Shown one piece after another: positions 45,280 through 56,139 of a stretch of DNA of 64,000 nucleotides (its first letter is position 1; each line of letters begins with the position of its first letter). This DNA comes from Acheta domesticus (lineage: Eukaryota > Arthropoda > Insecta > Orthoptera > Gryllidae), in contig JAHLJT010009436.1 of the NCBI GenBank assembly GCA_031308135.1, positions 157,389,976 through 157,453,975 of the forward strand, written 5' to 3'. Under the pieces are notes generated by a model that was not told where the DNA came from, ran no database searches, and worked only from the letters and a program-made list of their open reading frames with translations. The position numbers and the translations under genes are program-made.

Positions 45280-45795
45280 GGAGCGCTTGGCGTGGTTCCC
45301 CTAATTAGCTCATCCGAAGCTTATGTTGGCGTGCGTCTTCAACAATAACTATCTTCAATCACTGAGTTTCCTTAATAGAGCTGTAGTAGCAGAAAAATGG
45401 ATAACATTCTAGAGACGATCGCAATTCTCCCCATTGAAGAAGTTTCGGTACAACGAACTTCGGTATACCGAGATTTTATTAAGAGCGTAAGAAAATTTTG
45501 CATCATTTGACGTCTCCGTCCCCTCGTGCTCTGGGACCTCTGCTGGCCTTCTGTTTCTTCTTTTGTTTTGGACCTTCAACCTGCCATCCACCCCTTCTAC
45601 ACCGTCAGTGTCTCCGGCCTGATTGTCGATCCGAAAGAAAATTAGCTTCTCTGAGACTCACTGTAGTCGCACATGGCAACTACTTCACAGGGATTAACGT
45701 AATTGCCGCCCATTGTCGCCAATCATCTGCGGAGTGATAGACTTCAATCGTGATAGCAGTCCACAGACTACTCTCTTTCCTTTGAATTATTGACT
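45280..45795. other. Unassigned DNA with a possible DNA-transposon trace
   Basis: Around 45441-45478 two adjacent similar words, TTTCGGTACAACGAA and CTTCGGTATACCGA, look like the terminal or subterminal repeats of some DNA transposons. Frames on either strand (79 and 60 codons) have no transposase motif. Low certainty. Confidence 0.3.
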
Positions 45796-45799
45796 ATTT

Positions 45800-45950
45800 T
45801 GGAGTTTCAACTGCTATGGTCATTAGTCTCGCAGTTGTAGTGCAGCATAACCTGTAAACTCCTGACTGATATCCCGTCGTGTATGGTAGAGTACTGCGTG
45901 TAAGTGTAATACTGTGGGTACTAGGAGAGGAGAGATGAGGACAAGAAAGT
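45800..45950 (-). mobile_element. SINE-A 3' fragment, minus strand
   Basis: TGCTATGGTCATTAGTC, the complement of the family's ACTAATGACC end, followed by CCTGACTGATATCCCG and TGTAAGTGTAATACTG. Head and core are missing. Confidence 0.55.
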
Positions 45951-45959
45951 TCTAGTGGT

Positions 45960-46110
45960 GATGCAGCAATACATTCTCACATTAATACTAACTTTTGCAA
46001 TTATCGAAAATTGAGAGAGTTTAACGAAAATTACACCTCTGACATTTTATTAAGCGCCCTTCGTTGTATCCGAGAAAAAAATAGAGAAACAATGTGGACC
46101 TATTTTTGAG
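45960..46110. repeat. Dispersed AT-rich repeat, unit 1
   Basis: CAATACATTCTCACATTAAT then TTTTGCAATTATCGAAAATT..., ACATTTTATTAAGCGCCC and TGTATCCGAG are closely similar to sequence at 61845-62010 and 62225-62365. No terminal repeats or coding potential are obvious. Confidence 0.6.
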
Positions 46111-46500
46111 AAAAAAATATAAATTGTATTAACTGCAATCAGGAATTATGCGAAATCTACTGTTTTTTAAATAGTACTTGACCTCCTTTAAAGAACGCAT
46201 TTTAGAACAGATTTTAGAACACATTCAAGAACACATTTTATTAAGAAAAGGACTCTATCATCAATATTGTATTCGCATCGGTATTGTCCTGCAATGATTT
46301 TCCTGTATAAAGGACCACAAAATGGTAACAACTAACTATTAGTGGAAGTAATTACCTTCATATATTAAAACGATTTATGCACTTTTACGTTACCAGGGCT
46401 TGGCAGTGCAGTTTGTCTGTCGAAAAATCGCCGTTTCACGCAGCAGGATTGCAATATCGTTCTTTAATGCGTAAACGCTCTAGTGCGAGGAAGTAAAAAG
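46111..46500. other. AT-rich DNA with short direct repeats
   Basis: TTTTAGAACA(C/G)AT-type words recur three to four times near 46196-46245. Otherwise nothing recognised. Confidence 0.4.
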
Positions 46501-46504
46501 GAAC

Positions 46505-46622
46505 TGTCGCGGCGTTCGTGGCCCGTTTGTTAGGGTACGGCTCCGGATTCGCTGGTTGATCGGATAAACCACATCTCGAAACTACCTATCAGATCAGCCA
46601 ATCGCTAGACTTCTGCAGATAC
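46505..46622 (-). mobile_element. SINE-A fragment, minus strand
   Basis: GTGGCCCGTTTGTTAGGGTA then CGGCTCCGG.ATTCGC and GATCGGATAAACCAC are the complement of the SINE-A core. The fragment ends about 10 bp before a plus-strand SINE-A. Confidence 0.7.
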
Positions 46623-46631
46623 ACCACTTTA

Positions 46632-47106
46632 GGTGGCTCAGGGCATCCACTGATGTCACCGCATTGCCTCTGACCGGTAGGTCCCACGGTTCGAGGTCTA
46701 GGATTTCGACACTAAATAGCTAAGTCGAATTCAGTCGCTTTCTGGAGAAGAATTCTAGCGACCGGTTGCTCTGATCGATAGTTTTCCGCTGTTTTCTCGG
46801 AACAACACCATGCAAATGCCGGAGCAGTACTCTAACAAACGGGCCACGGACCGTGCGTGATTATTTTTTTCTCTTCTTTTTCCTATTCTCATCCACTTAC
46901 TTACACGCACCACACTATCGCACAGTCGGGAGCTTAGAGGTATTCGGGGGGTGGTGCTCCGCTGATGGAGATAGTTGAGTAAATCACGCTAGCCGTGTGT
47001 ACGTCGGAAGGCCAGCTGGGGAAGTTGCCGTGATGTCTCGTGTAAAATATGTACTACACTTGCGGAATAATGTCCTTAGCAGTTGACTGTCCCGGAGACA
47101 CTAATC
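46632..47106 (+). mobile_element. SINE-A copy, full length
   Basis: The head is AGGTGGCTCAGGGCATCCAC with B-box-like ACGGTTCGAGG. The core is TAGTTTTCCGCTGTTTTCTC then TGCAAATGCCGGAGCAGTAC. The 3' body is more diverged (GGGGAAGTTGCCGTGATG). It lies between two minus-strand SINE-A fragments. Confidence 0.85.
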
Positions 47107-47114
47107 AACGAAGC

Positions 47115-47245
47115 CTCCAGAATTTCGATCTAGCTAGTGTCGAAAATTCACCCTACTGGGACATGAACCCTCGCCCCTTCCGGTCAGAGACGCTGCTGTG
47201 GCTACAATCGTTGCCCGAGCCGTCTGAGCTGCACCCTCTTCGAAG
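47115..47245 (-). mobile_element. SINE-A head fragment, minus strand
   Basis: Complement of the SINE-A 5' end: TCGATCTAGCTAGTGTCGAA, GAACCCTCGCCCCTTCCGG and GTTGCCCGAGCCGTCTGAG. Possibly the other half of the minus-strand copy whose core lies at 46505-46622; if so, the plus-strand SINE-A at 46632-47106 inserted into it. Confidence 0.65.
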
Positions 47246-47249
47246 AACC

Positions 47250-48505
47250 CCTCTCGGTTCTCTTTGGATTTAAATTGTGAAATGAGAAAAATAATAAATG
47301 GAATGAAGGTGGAAGGTTTCGATAAGGGATATTTACCTCTAAATTATAAGAATTAGTTTGGTCTTGACAAAAAAAATTACTGTGTTTAATGCTAATACGT
47401 AAATACATCTGTGAGTATTGAAGTCATTTTATGTATTTATCTCTTTTTTGCAAAAATTATATTAATATTAATATTAACTACAAAATTAAGTTAGTATTTC
47501 CAATAAGCGCTCATCAAAACTTCAATTCATATTATTCAGGATTCAGGATCGAATTTCACATCATTTGTATTATTGGTCTTTTGGGAATGAAGACATCGTA
47601 CGATGAATATTTTGGGGAACATCACAGCTAATGGTTTAAAGATACCTTTAAAGAGTGGGTATGGCTTTCCACGTTTCCACTTTTCAAACTTCGATTCTAC
47701 CGTTGCAGTTACGCATAATGTGAAAAACTAGAGTTTCGTTATTCAGCTATGAAATGGATTTTCCCTTGCATCATTTCGTCTTGTTATACATTATCATTGT
47801 GATAATCGATGGTTAGGCGTGTTGGTTATTAATGTATATTCCGATACTATTAGTCATTTTTATACTGTTTATCATGTTTTTATCCTAGTGGCAACACACG
47901 TTGCTCATACTCAACGCAGTTCGTTTGACCGGACTTCATTTCAAGCGGTCCGTAGATGCTGAGCGTCGGACAAAGACAGTTCGATTGAGTAGAATATACC
48001 GTTCACAGCACCTTAATCCGATAAGGCGGGGTTTGGCCCACTGGGCACCGCCTCGGCCGACATCAACCACTCGGGGCCACGGAGCGGCACTGGGAACAAC
48101 GATAACGGAACGGGCGTCTTCACAAAGCCCCATGTCCTTTTTCTACTTATTTGACTTTTTAGAGAAAGCCAGGGATCGCACACTGGTTCCAATTGGACCA
48201 ACACGGTTTGCAAAGCGAATTTAACAATACGTAGAGCCTTTTTTGATGATTGACTCTCAGTGATTTGATGTAAAGGTGTTAATTATAAGCATTGAATTGT
48301 GGAGTTTTTCCTGCTCTTCAAATTATACAAAATGATACGTCTGGGAATAAATTTTTTTCAACCTACGTTCTAATTAAAAGGGGACCTGACGAAATTCCTC
48401 TTAATGTCATTCTGTCTACGTAGGAAAATGACAAGACATATTCGGAAATATCTTCTGTGTTGAAGTTGAAAGTAATAGTACAACCACCATCATTTTCATC
48501 GCCAT
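47250..48505. other. Mixed DNA, nothing recognised
   Basis: AT-rich except for a GC-richer patch at 48000-48130 (AAGGCGGGGTTTGGCCC). Frames of 65 to 107 codons on both strands show no motif. Confidence 0.4.
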
Positions 48506-48509
48506 CAAC

Positions 48510-48512
48510 AAC

Positions 48513-48547
<35 letters not shown>

Positions 48548-48548
48548 T
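48510..48548. repeat. (AAT)n microsatellite
   Basis: ATAATAATAATAATAATAAT flanked by AACAATAACG-type degenerate units. Confidence 0.93.
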
Positions 48549-48892
48549 AACGAGAATGATAATAATAAATACAAAGCTAAAGCAGGGATTGCTCGAAATT
48601 CACATCCTTAAATCCAGCAAATGCTCATTTCCAACCAGAGCACATAAACAACGAAAGCACGGTACAACAACGATGCCGAAAAGATTTACAAGGTAGACAT
48701 CCCAATGAACAATCAGCCCAGAATGTAGATCATAACGCAAGTATCAGATTGCCAATAGTTTACCCCGAAATCCCATTTTTTATGATAACCCTTGGAGATG
48801 CGGTCATAGCAATCGTAAATTATTTATGACACATAATTAGTCACCTCGTTATTACATAATGTATGTGGAAGACTTGGTGTGGAGCGTGAGAC

Positions 48893-49426
48893 ATGCAAAA
48901 TTTATTTACAGACTTTAGTGTTGTTCCCACCGCCTACAAATTTTGCCAGGATTATATGGATAAATTCATTTATGGGGGGAAATATTTGCTTCGAAAATAT
49001 CATACACAAGAGTTTCGAGCGCTCTCACGAATTTTGGACCACTGTGTATCGCCCACGTCCTGCTCTCCGCCGCGCGACTGCCTGCCTTTCTACTTGCCTT
49101 CCAAAGCGGTTCACCAGGACTCACCGCCATGGCCGGAGAAAATCGGGAAGTTATCGCTTCCATGTAACAAAGGACGTGACCGAAAATTAGAAACTCTCCT
49201 CGCTCTTCCCCAAGATCTCGCCACTTACGGGTGTGAATTCACCATTCCGAAGTCCCTGTTAGATGTCGATGGGAATTTAAAAATGTTTATCTCGAACGCT
49301 GTCCGGGAGATGGCACATCCTAGACAGTGTTGCCAACGTTTTCGCTTTGATTTATTGTTCTTGCCAAGCACGACAACTGTTATCATTAAAACCGTTAGTG
49401 AAGAGGAGGTATTCCCCGTAACGTAA
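48893..49426 (+). CDS. Unidentified 177-codon frame
   Basis: The longest ATG-initiated frame outside simple sequence, opening with ATGCAAAATTTATTTACAG. Its product has no signal peptide, membrane segment or domain that I recognise (it contains TYGCEFTIPKSLLDVDG). A second, shorter frame overlaps its first half in another phase. There is no promoter or poly(A) signal in clear register. It ends exactly at the junction with a SINE-A copy. A chance frame is the simplest reading; an exon or a fragment of an unknown element is possible. Confidence 0.2.
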   Translation: MQNLFTDFSVVPTAYKFCQDYMDKFIYGGKYLLRKYHTQEFRALSRILDHCVSPTSCSPPRDCLPFYLPSKAVHQDSPPWPEKIGKLSLPCNKGRDRKLETLLALPQDLATYGCEFTIPKSLLDVDGNLKMFISNAVREMAHPRQCCQRFRFDLLFLPSTTTVIIKTVSEEEVFPVT

Positions 49427-49553
49427 CTCACCAGCGAGGCACTGCCCCAGACAGGACAAGCTCTAAGCTCTCTCCTGGTCTCCCGGCATATGTGGTATTG
49501 TAATGCACATTAGTGTGCATGTGTATGTAAGGGGTGAGGTTAGAACAAAGGAG
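49427..49553 (-). mobile_element. SINE-A copy, minus strand, 3' half (split by SINE-1)
   Basis: CCAGCGAGGCACTGCCCCAG, ACAGGACAAGCTCTAAGCTC and TGGTCTCCCGGCAT are the complement of the SINE-A 3' body. The element breaks off at about 49553 and resumes at about 49880 after a complete SINE-1. Confidence 0.82.
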
Positions 49554-49554
49554 T

Positions 49555-49872
49555 ATGGCGGTTTCGGCGATGTAAAGGTTAGCGTATCGGACCATTACAC
49601 CCAAGGTTTTGGGTTCAAACCCAATCGAAGCCGTGGATTTCTAAGAGAGATAAAATCCTTCGAAGAGAAAGTAAAGCTGGATGTCCCGTGATGTAGATGT
49701 ATAGCATGTAAAAGATCCTCAATCCTAAATGAATCCTCCGAGCAACTGTTTCATCACCCGAGTGATACCTTCTTTCTCTGCCACATGGTGAAAGGAGGAT
49801 AGTGGAATTTGCCTGGTCAGGCGGAAGAGCAGGTCTCATGGCGCAAGCCTCGCCACGGAAAAGAAGGCGTAA
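49555..49872 (+). mobile_element. SINE-1 copy inserted inside SINE-A
   Basis: The head is GGCGATGTAAAGGTTAGCGT then TTTTGGGTTCAAACCCAATC (B-box), and the body is GAAGCCGTGGATTTCTAAG, AAAAGATCCTCAATCC. The tail is GAATTGAATTGA. It is flanked by GAACAAAGGA (left, about 49541-49550) and GAAGAAAAGA (right, about 49888-49897), which match at 8 of 10 positions and may be the target duplication. This insertion is younger than the SINE-A around it. Confidence 0.87.
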
Positions 49873-49879
49873 TTGAATT

Positions 49880-50131
49880 GAATTGATGAAGAAAAGAATG
49901 CACGCATCAAGTGGCCTGTTGGTTACGGCGCTGCTCCGGCATTCGCCTGGTAGTAATAAGAGAAACCATGGAAAACTACCAATCAGAGAAATCTGCCTTA
50001 GAATTCTAGACAATGGGTGAATTCGACCTAGCTCTTTAGGTAGCGTCAAAAATCTGCCGCAGTCAAACCCTAGGAACTCCCGGTCAGGGTCGGTGCGTAG
50101 ACAACGATAATGCTGCATCTGAGGTGACATA
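49880..50131 (-). mobile_element. SINE-A copy, minus strand, 5' half (split by SINE-1)
   Basis: Continues the complement of the same SINE-A: TGTTGGTTACGGCGCTGCTC, CGGCATTCGCCTGGTAGTAA, GAAACCATGGAAAACTACC, then TCAAACCCTAGGAACTCCCG (B-box complement). It ends near GATGCTGCATCTGAGGTGAC. Confidence 0.82.
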
Positions 50132-50279
50132 GCCGGTGTCTGCGACCCTCCGTCAAGGCAAAGGAAGATTATCTCGGTAAACGGCTTGTTTCATTGTCTG
50201 CCTTCCAACGGCTATCGATGCATGGGTAGCTTGGAAGCCATGCCTGTCTCAAGGCCTATCCAGAAAAAGAATAAAATGG

Positions 50280-50306
50280 CTGCTTAAAAATTTACTTTTT
50301 AAGCAG
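50280..50306. other. Perfect 11-bp hairpin with A/T-rich stem
   Basis: CTGCTTAAAAA at 50280-50290 and TTTTTAAGCAG at 50296-50306, with a 5-base loop. Stands alone in AT-rich DNA. Confidence 0.7.
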
Positions 50307-53300
50307 AAAACGCCAATAGTTGGTTTTGTTATGTGTATTACTAATTTCCAATACGCGCGAAAATTGATAGAAAACTATGACCATCCGGCGATGTTAGAAT
50401 TGTCTGTGTCTTCGTTAGATATCGAAGAACTTGAGAAAACACCAAATCAATGAAAGTTTGAAAAATTCAAATATTTATTTGCGTTATTACAACTATTCTC
50501 GTACTGCGCATATGGACTGATTTCTTACACTCAGTGCATCACAAAAGACAAGGGAGAGCAAGGCTCTAAGGAAGACGCAAGGTGATATATTTGCTATTCA
50601 CGAGTTGCGTTATGAAACAACAACTTTTTTGATATTTTTGGCATGTAAATAACATGCATTTATGCATACTGTATTAAGTTATTGCAGTATTCCTGAGAAC
50701 TATTTTTGTTAAAATATTTAATTTATCGTAGAGTTTTATTTGTTATTCTGTTAGTCTTATAAAGTCCAGCTATGGTTTTGGAAAAAATCGTTTTTGTGTT
50801 GGTTTTTTTCAGCAGCATATTTGCTGTTGCGTGGCACGAGTTAAAAAAATCTCTTAAGTTTGATGATTTTTAACCTTTTCATTACAGCTTAAAAATTTAT
50901 TGTTGCTTTTTTCATAAACCACTTCTGGTGCCACATCGGAAACATTTGGTGTTTTCAAATGAAATAACGACGGTCAAAACATGAAATCCTTCAATGAATA
51001 TCTCGACTCATTGAAAAGGTATTATTGATGTATTTTATTCTGTGAATATTATTTCCATTGACGTAATGTTTCCAGTTTTTCTTTTCCTGCTTTTTTTCTT
51101 ACTGTGAGGAACTTTTAGTTTGCAAGGCCTCGATGATTTATGTATATGAAAGAGATTGGGCTTGTTTGCATAACAGAATGTTAATGTTAGAAATTAATGT
51201 TGTTTTGATGGAACAGTCGTTTATCTTTAAGACTTCGAGAGATCTTCCTGGTCTGCAGATCGTTACATTATTTTTAAATCGGTCATCGTATAGAACAGCT
51301 GTGAAGCTAATTCTAAGTACACCAAAAAACATTAACACTGTTTAAAAATAACTAAAATAATGCAATAAATATAACCGAGGGTTTCTGCAAATTATTCGCA
51401 AATGTTAAATCTATTCTCTTTAAGCTCTTAATCACAAATTACCTTCATTTTCAATGAATTGAATTGAATTTCCATCCCTTCCAAGAGTGGAATGACAATG
51501 GAGAATTGACGGAGCGGTTTCTGTTCCTCCCAAACTCTGCCGTTCGTTGTCAGAAAGTTTACCAACTTATTTTTTGCACTATACGTTGTCTACTGCTACA
51601 ACACATTTTTATTTGTAAATACAAATACGGTGGAATGTCAAATAGAAATTAAAAATAGTGAATTCTCAGTTTTCAAACGCCACCTTTATTAAATGAATCT
51701 ATCGAGCGGTTGCCTTATCTGAGACCTGTATTTTTTATATAAAATAAGAACAGCGAGAGTTCTCTAAAGTCTTTAATGACCAGCTGTTGGTCGATTGATG
51801 AACATCGCGTTTATATACAGACAATGCTCTTTGTATTTAAAAACAGATTTTTTTGTTTTTGTTTTTTTGCATTTAAAACTTTCAATCTTCGATTCGGTTA
51901 CTATAATCTTTCACCCATAGGCTTGCCCCGTGGTGGAAAGAGATGGGAAGGCTCTTGCGCATCGTATCCAACTTCAATCAATGAGCTTCAGGTATCAAAT
52001 ACCAAAATTATCACCTTGCTAAAAGCCATTGAAACAGATATACGAAGCACATTTTTGAAATATTGTATATTTTATTTCAAAAAAACTTTCGTGTTATTTT
52101 TGTACACATCACACGCGGATACTAAGCGTCAATATTTGGAATGAGAAGCAACACCTTGTGCTCTCTCTTCGATTTCAACTAAGGTTAACCGTGTGTGTGA
52201 GGAATATGAAAGATGAAGTGATGATTATGAAAGCTTATCAAGCACATAAGCGTGTGGGGCTAGAACCCACGATGGGGAGTTCGGGCAGGCAGATGGGGAG
52301 TTCGGGCTTTGTTGCCTTCGTGAGCGGATAGAAATAATTTAGGGGTTATTCCTGGGGCTATTTTTCTTGACTTGTTTCATTCTTTCGAGCAGGAAGAAAC
52401 AGATACTAAAGACCGCTTCGGGGGAAGAACCTCGGGCTAGCTCCGCAGAGCAACCTGAAACTTAACAGTGTCGCTTACGACATTGAGAGCTGCTGTAAAG
52501 CGTTCTTCCTCAAGTTGCGTGCAGAACTTGCAGTAATTGTCGGTTGGCGGAGCTCACTAGCGGCGAAGGAGAGATGACACTTGCGTTTTATGGCCTTGTT
52601 TCCTAACGGGACGACGTCTCGGGAAGTCGAAGCTGTTTATCGACTTATACAATCGTTTCAGGACATTGGACTGAAATGATTTAATTGTCTTTTCCGGAAC
52701 GTATTGGAAGAGCCGAAGTAAAATATCTTTTCCACTAGACGCCTAACTACACAGATGCAAGTACTGGAAGGTTTTCTTGATAAGTTTCCAAATAAAATTT
52801 TCAGACAATCAGTTTTTACTTTACCGAGTTTGTGAGTTTTAAAACCTTAAATAACCTTAAATAATAAAAATAATAACCTTAAAATAGGGGACAAAAATAT
52901 GGAAGTGTAAGCAACTCAGGGGAATTAAATGTAGTTGTAGACGATTTTGCGTCAGAAATTTCCGAACTAATGGAGAATGGTCTTCATTGGAGAATAACGC
53001 TGAACATGTGAACAACCGCTTACATGTAATCATTTATGTTCATATTAGAAAACAGAACGTAAAAAGTGCCTCCAATGCCTCCGTGTTCGCGGACCGATTG
53101 CGTATACAGTTCTAATGATTGAATGGGGCTCTTGATGAGCAGAATGTGTGAGACAATCATTCGGGCACGTTAAGGCAATGCGATAGCAATAACACGTGGG
53201 AGAAAACAAAAGACAAAATGATCAAGAGTATTTGGCGCTTGTGCATTGTTGACAACATGTAATGGATTCATCGAAAAACTACGCTCCTAGATGCCAATCG

Positions 53301-53590
53301 TTCGCATTCTCGAAAGAGAATATGATTTACTTGTTCTAATTAGTTGCATGAACTGATATGAAAATACATTCATTAAAGGTTAACATGCACTCTCATCTAC
53401 TGAATATAATTTTTTAATGTCTCCACAGTAACCCTGCGGAGGTTGGAATTTATTAACTCGTTTTAAGGCACATATCCTTATGCTACTGCGCTGCAGTTTA
53501 ATTAACTAGAGGGGTATTTACTTAATCTACTAACTTAAGCTAGTTAAAATCTTAAGATCCAAATCTAGCTCTACGCTCCTTAACGTAACG
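50307..53590. other. AT-rich DNA, no gene recognised
   Basis: About 3.3 kb. A short direct repeat, GATGGGGAGTTCGGGC, occurs twice at 52272-52307. The 122-codon frame at 51776-52144 has no motif. No element of the families above is found. Confidence 0.45.
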
Positions 53591-53619
53591 AATCTAATAT
53601 GAGTGCTCATCGTGACAAG

Positions 53620-53920
53620 TCTAGTTCAGTGGGGGAGCTCGGTGGGGCGCTGCGAGTGGAGGGGAGTGATGTGGAGTGGGGTGGGGTGGAGGGAAGGGGA
53701 TGGGGTGGACGGCAGGAGGGTGGGTTCGACGGGAGGGGAGTGGAGTGGGGTGAGGTGGTGGGAAGGGGGTGGGTGGAAGGAAGGATGGTGGGGTGGAGGG
53801 AAGGGGTGGGATGGTGGGAAGGGGTGGATGGGACAGGGGTTGGGTTGCAGGGGAAAGGAGTGGATGGTGGGAAGGGGGTAGGGTGGAGGGGGAGAGGAGT
53901 GGAGTGAGTAGATCGAGGAG
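53620..53920 (+). repeat. G-rich minisatellite-like tract
   Basis: Plus strand composed almost only of G, A and T, with words such as GGTGGAGGGAAGGGG and GTGGGATGGTGGGAAGG recurring without exact period. Many runs of three or more G make quadruplex formation plausible. Frames of 76 to 191 codons on both strands across it are artefacts (Gly/Trp-rich on plus, Pro/Ser/His-rich on minus). Confidence 0.85.
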
Positions 53921-53929
53921 TGTGGGGGG

Positions 53930-54100
53930 AGTAGGCGGCCGTCGCTTCCATTGCATGGGCGGCCGCTCGAGCCCCGGCCGCGAGCCCTCTGCTCCTTAAT
54001 GGCCCCGGCGACGACGCGGACGCGCCCATGATTGAGGCCTTTCTGACTCGCCCTGTGACGGCCTAGCCCCGACCGCGGCCCCTCCGCACAGGAACGGACG
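53930..54100. other. CpG-rich island beside the G-rich tract
   Basis: GCGGCCGTCGC, GCCCCGGCGACGACGCGG and TAATGGCCCC words. No coding evidence. Confidence 0.45.
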
Positions 54101-54109
54101 ATTACATCT

Positions 54110-55825
54110 TGTTTTCCAACATCAGTGGATGGTTGTTGACACGACGTGTGCGACTGCGTGAAATGTTGGATGATAAAATAATGATAAAATTCATTGAACA
54201 ATTGGGACGAACAAATTAACCTCCATTCTGCACCATTGATAGTTACTCTGCTTCCTTTGCTCTAAATGAAAAATTTAAAGAATCAAATAGAAATGTGTAC
54301 CATGTTCTAATTTTTGTGCATTCGTTTAGCTTGTTGGACTTGCACTTTCATTTCTAGAAAACAGTAAATTTGTGTGGTTCATAGGTCAATGCACAGTAGT
54401 TTTTTTTTGAATTTTTATTTTAATTATTAATTAATCTAACCAGCATGTATTGGTCATTAGTAACTGCTACATTAACATACGATTTACTAACTACATTTTA
54501 TTACAAATAAATATTTATTTGTTTGAAATAATTTTGATAGAATATTTACAGTACGTTTTGATTAGCTGGAATGTTGTATTGCTTTTCAAAGAACAATTAT
54601 TACGATCCACAACTCTGGTATTTTTCTTTCTATTTATTTGTGTATTTGTGCCGATTTCCAATAGTTAGAATTAATCGTGAAGAACAATAACTAATGAGCT
54701 ATGTTTAAATTATCCAAGAATCCATTCAAAGCCCAGAACGAAAATTATAATTAAATCATAAAATATTTATTCATTTAAGGCGTTGCCAACGTCGTCTGAT
54801 CCATATTGAAGACGTGGCGGCTAGATCTGAGTACTTAGAATTAAATTCTCCAAATAGCCAACACCGCTCAGTTAACCTATTTGTTTTACTTCCCCGTACA
54901 CGTACGTATATACGGAGAAATATACCTAGTATAGGGAAAGTTATATAATGCTGTGCGAAAAACCGGCGAATTTCCAGCAGAAAAAAATTCATTGCCGGGC
55001 CCTGATAATAAAAAATGGATAATACCAGTTGCTAAATTAAGAACAAAAAAAAACCCTAACACGTGGTGTAGCCAGAATCCCTGTTTTTGTGGCTCCTTGA
55101 TACTGAAAAAACAATTGAAAGCAAAACGTCTGTCCGTCCGTCTGTTTCACTTTGAAGTGCATTCACATTGAAAACTGATACATCCATGTACCACAGTATG
55201 TCCTTCACCTTGTAGTGGCATATTGTGTTGTATTAACATTCCCGATTTATCTGTGAAAAAACCAGCCATTCGTACTCACTCTCGTTAAGAGTAAGGGTAA
55301 GTCCGTCGTAAAAATAAGTGCTAGATTGGAAAACGCTGAAAATGGAGAAAAAGTGGAATCTCGAAAAGTCATCTGAGAAAACATGTTCAAATAAGGGAGA
55401 AGAACAGAAAATATGCAAGCTATTTTTACACAAGGACGTGAATAGTTGGAACAAAATGAGTTATAAAAGTCAGCACACAGCGTTCACTTGAATTAAGAAA
55501 CACGTGAATCAATAGTAACGACCACTTAGTTCATAATCTTTGTAATGATACATGATCCTATTCAAATAAGTATATGATTGTCATTATTAAGACGATGTAA
55601 TAAATCACTGTACAGTCATCATTGGTTTCCCAAATGTTGTTACATCAAATAATTATGGAATCGTATTGTTGTGCCATGGACAAATTATAGTGAGGAACAG
55701 TTAAAATATTTTAAAAGAAATATGAAAGAATGCAATTTTATTTAAATGGCCAACACAGGCTACGTTAAGCAATACGTACAACAGTGATATAAGGGAAAAT
55801 AGGGGAAATTCTGTCACACTTCATT
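54110..55825. other. AT-rich DNA, nothing recognised
   Basis: No gene or repeat recognised; frames of 72 to 73 codons have no motif. Confidence 0.45.
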
Positions 55826-56135
55826 CGAGTTGTATGCTTTTTTTCGGAGGCAAGGGCTTGTATTTTCTAGCCATAATCAAAATAAGGGATCATCAAATAG
55901 AGAAAATTTCATGGAATATATAAGTGAAATAATGAAATATGATAAAACTGACAAGGATGATATGAAAATTCCAGTGTCTCGTGCAATCTTGCCAGAAATT
56001 CAGATTAAATGTGAGCATGGTAATGTCCCATGAAATTAAAAATGAAATTTCTAAAGCCTCTTTTGTCTCCTCGATACTGGATGAAACCCTTGATGTAAGC
56101 AACAACTGTCAACTGTTTGTCATTACGTGTCTGTA
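55826..56135 (+). pseudogene. hAT-type transposase fragment (DUF4371-like N-terminal region)
   Basis: Plus-strand text FFRRQGLVFSSHNQNKGSSN followed by RENFMEYISEIMKYD matches the DUF4371 signature 'L..QGL.FRGH.E...S.NkGNF.e......'. This domain precedes the catalytic RNase H-like core in many hAT-family and ZMYM-type proteins. After a frameshift near 56030 the text continues EIKNEISKASFVSSILDETL then DVSNNCQLFVI, matching the next block ('..I...F.SI..DET.D.S...QL'), which includes an acidic residue of the catalytic region. The rest of the transposase is absent. It belongs to a different hAT lineage from the remnant at 21960-22690, as far as the short segments allow. Confidence 0.82.
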
Positions 56136-56139
56136 AATT

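Noticed and set aside
53599..54201. Frames up to 191 codons in the G-rich tract
   Set aside because: Low-complexity translation in every phase (Gly/Trp-rich or Pro/Ser/His-rich); no domain or splice context.
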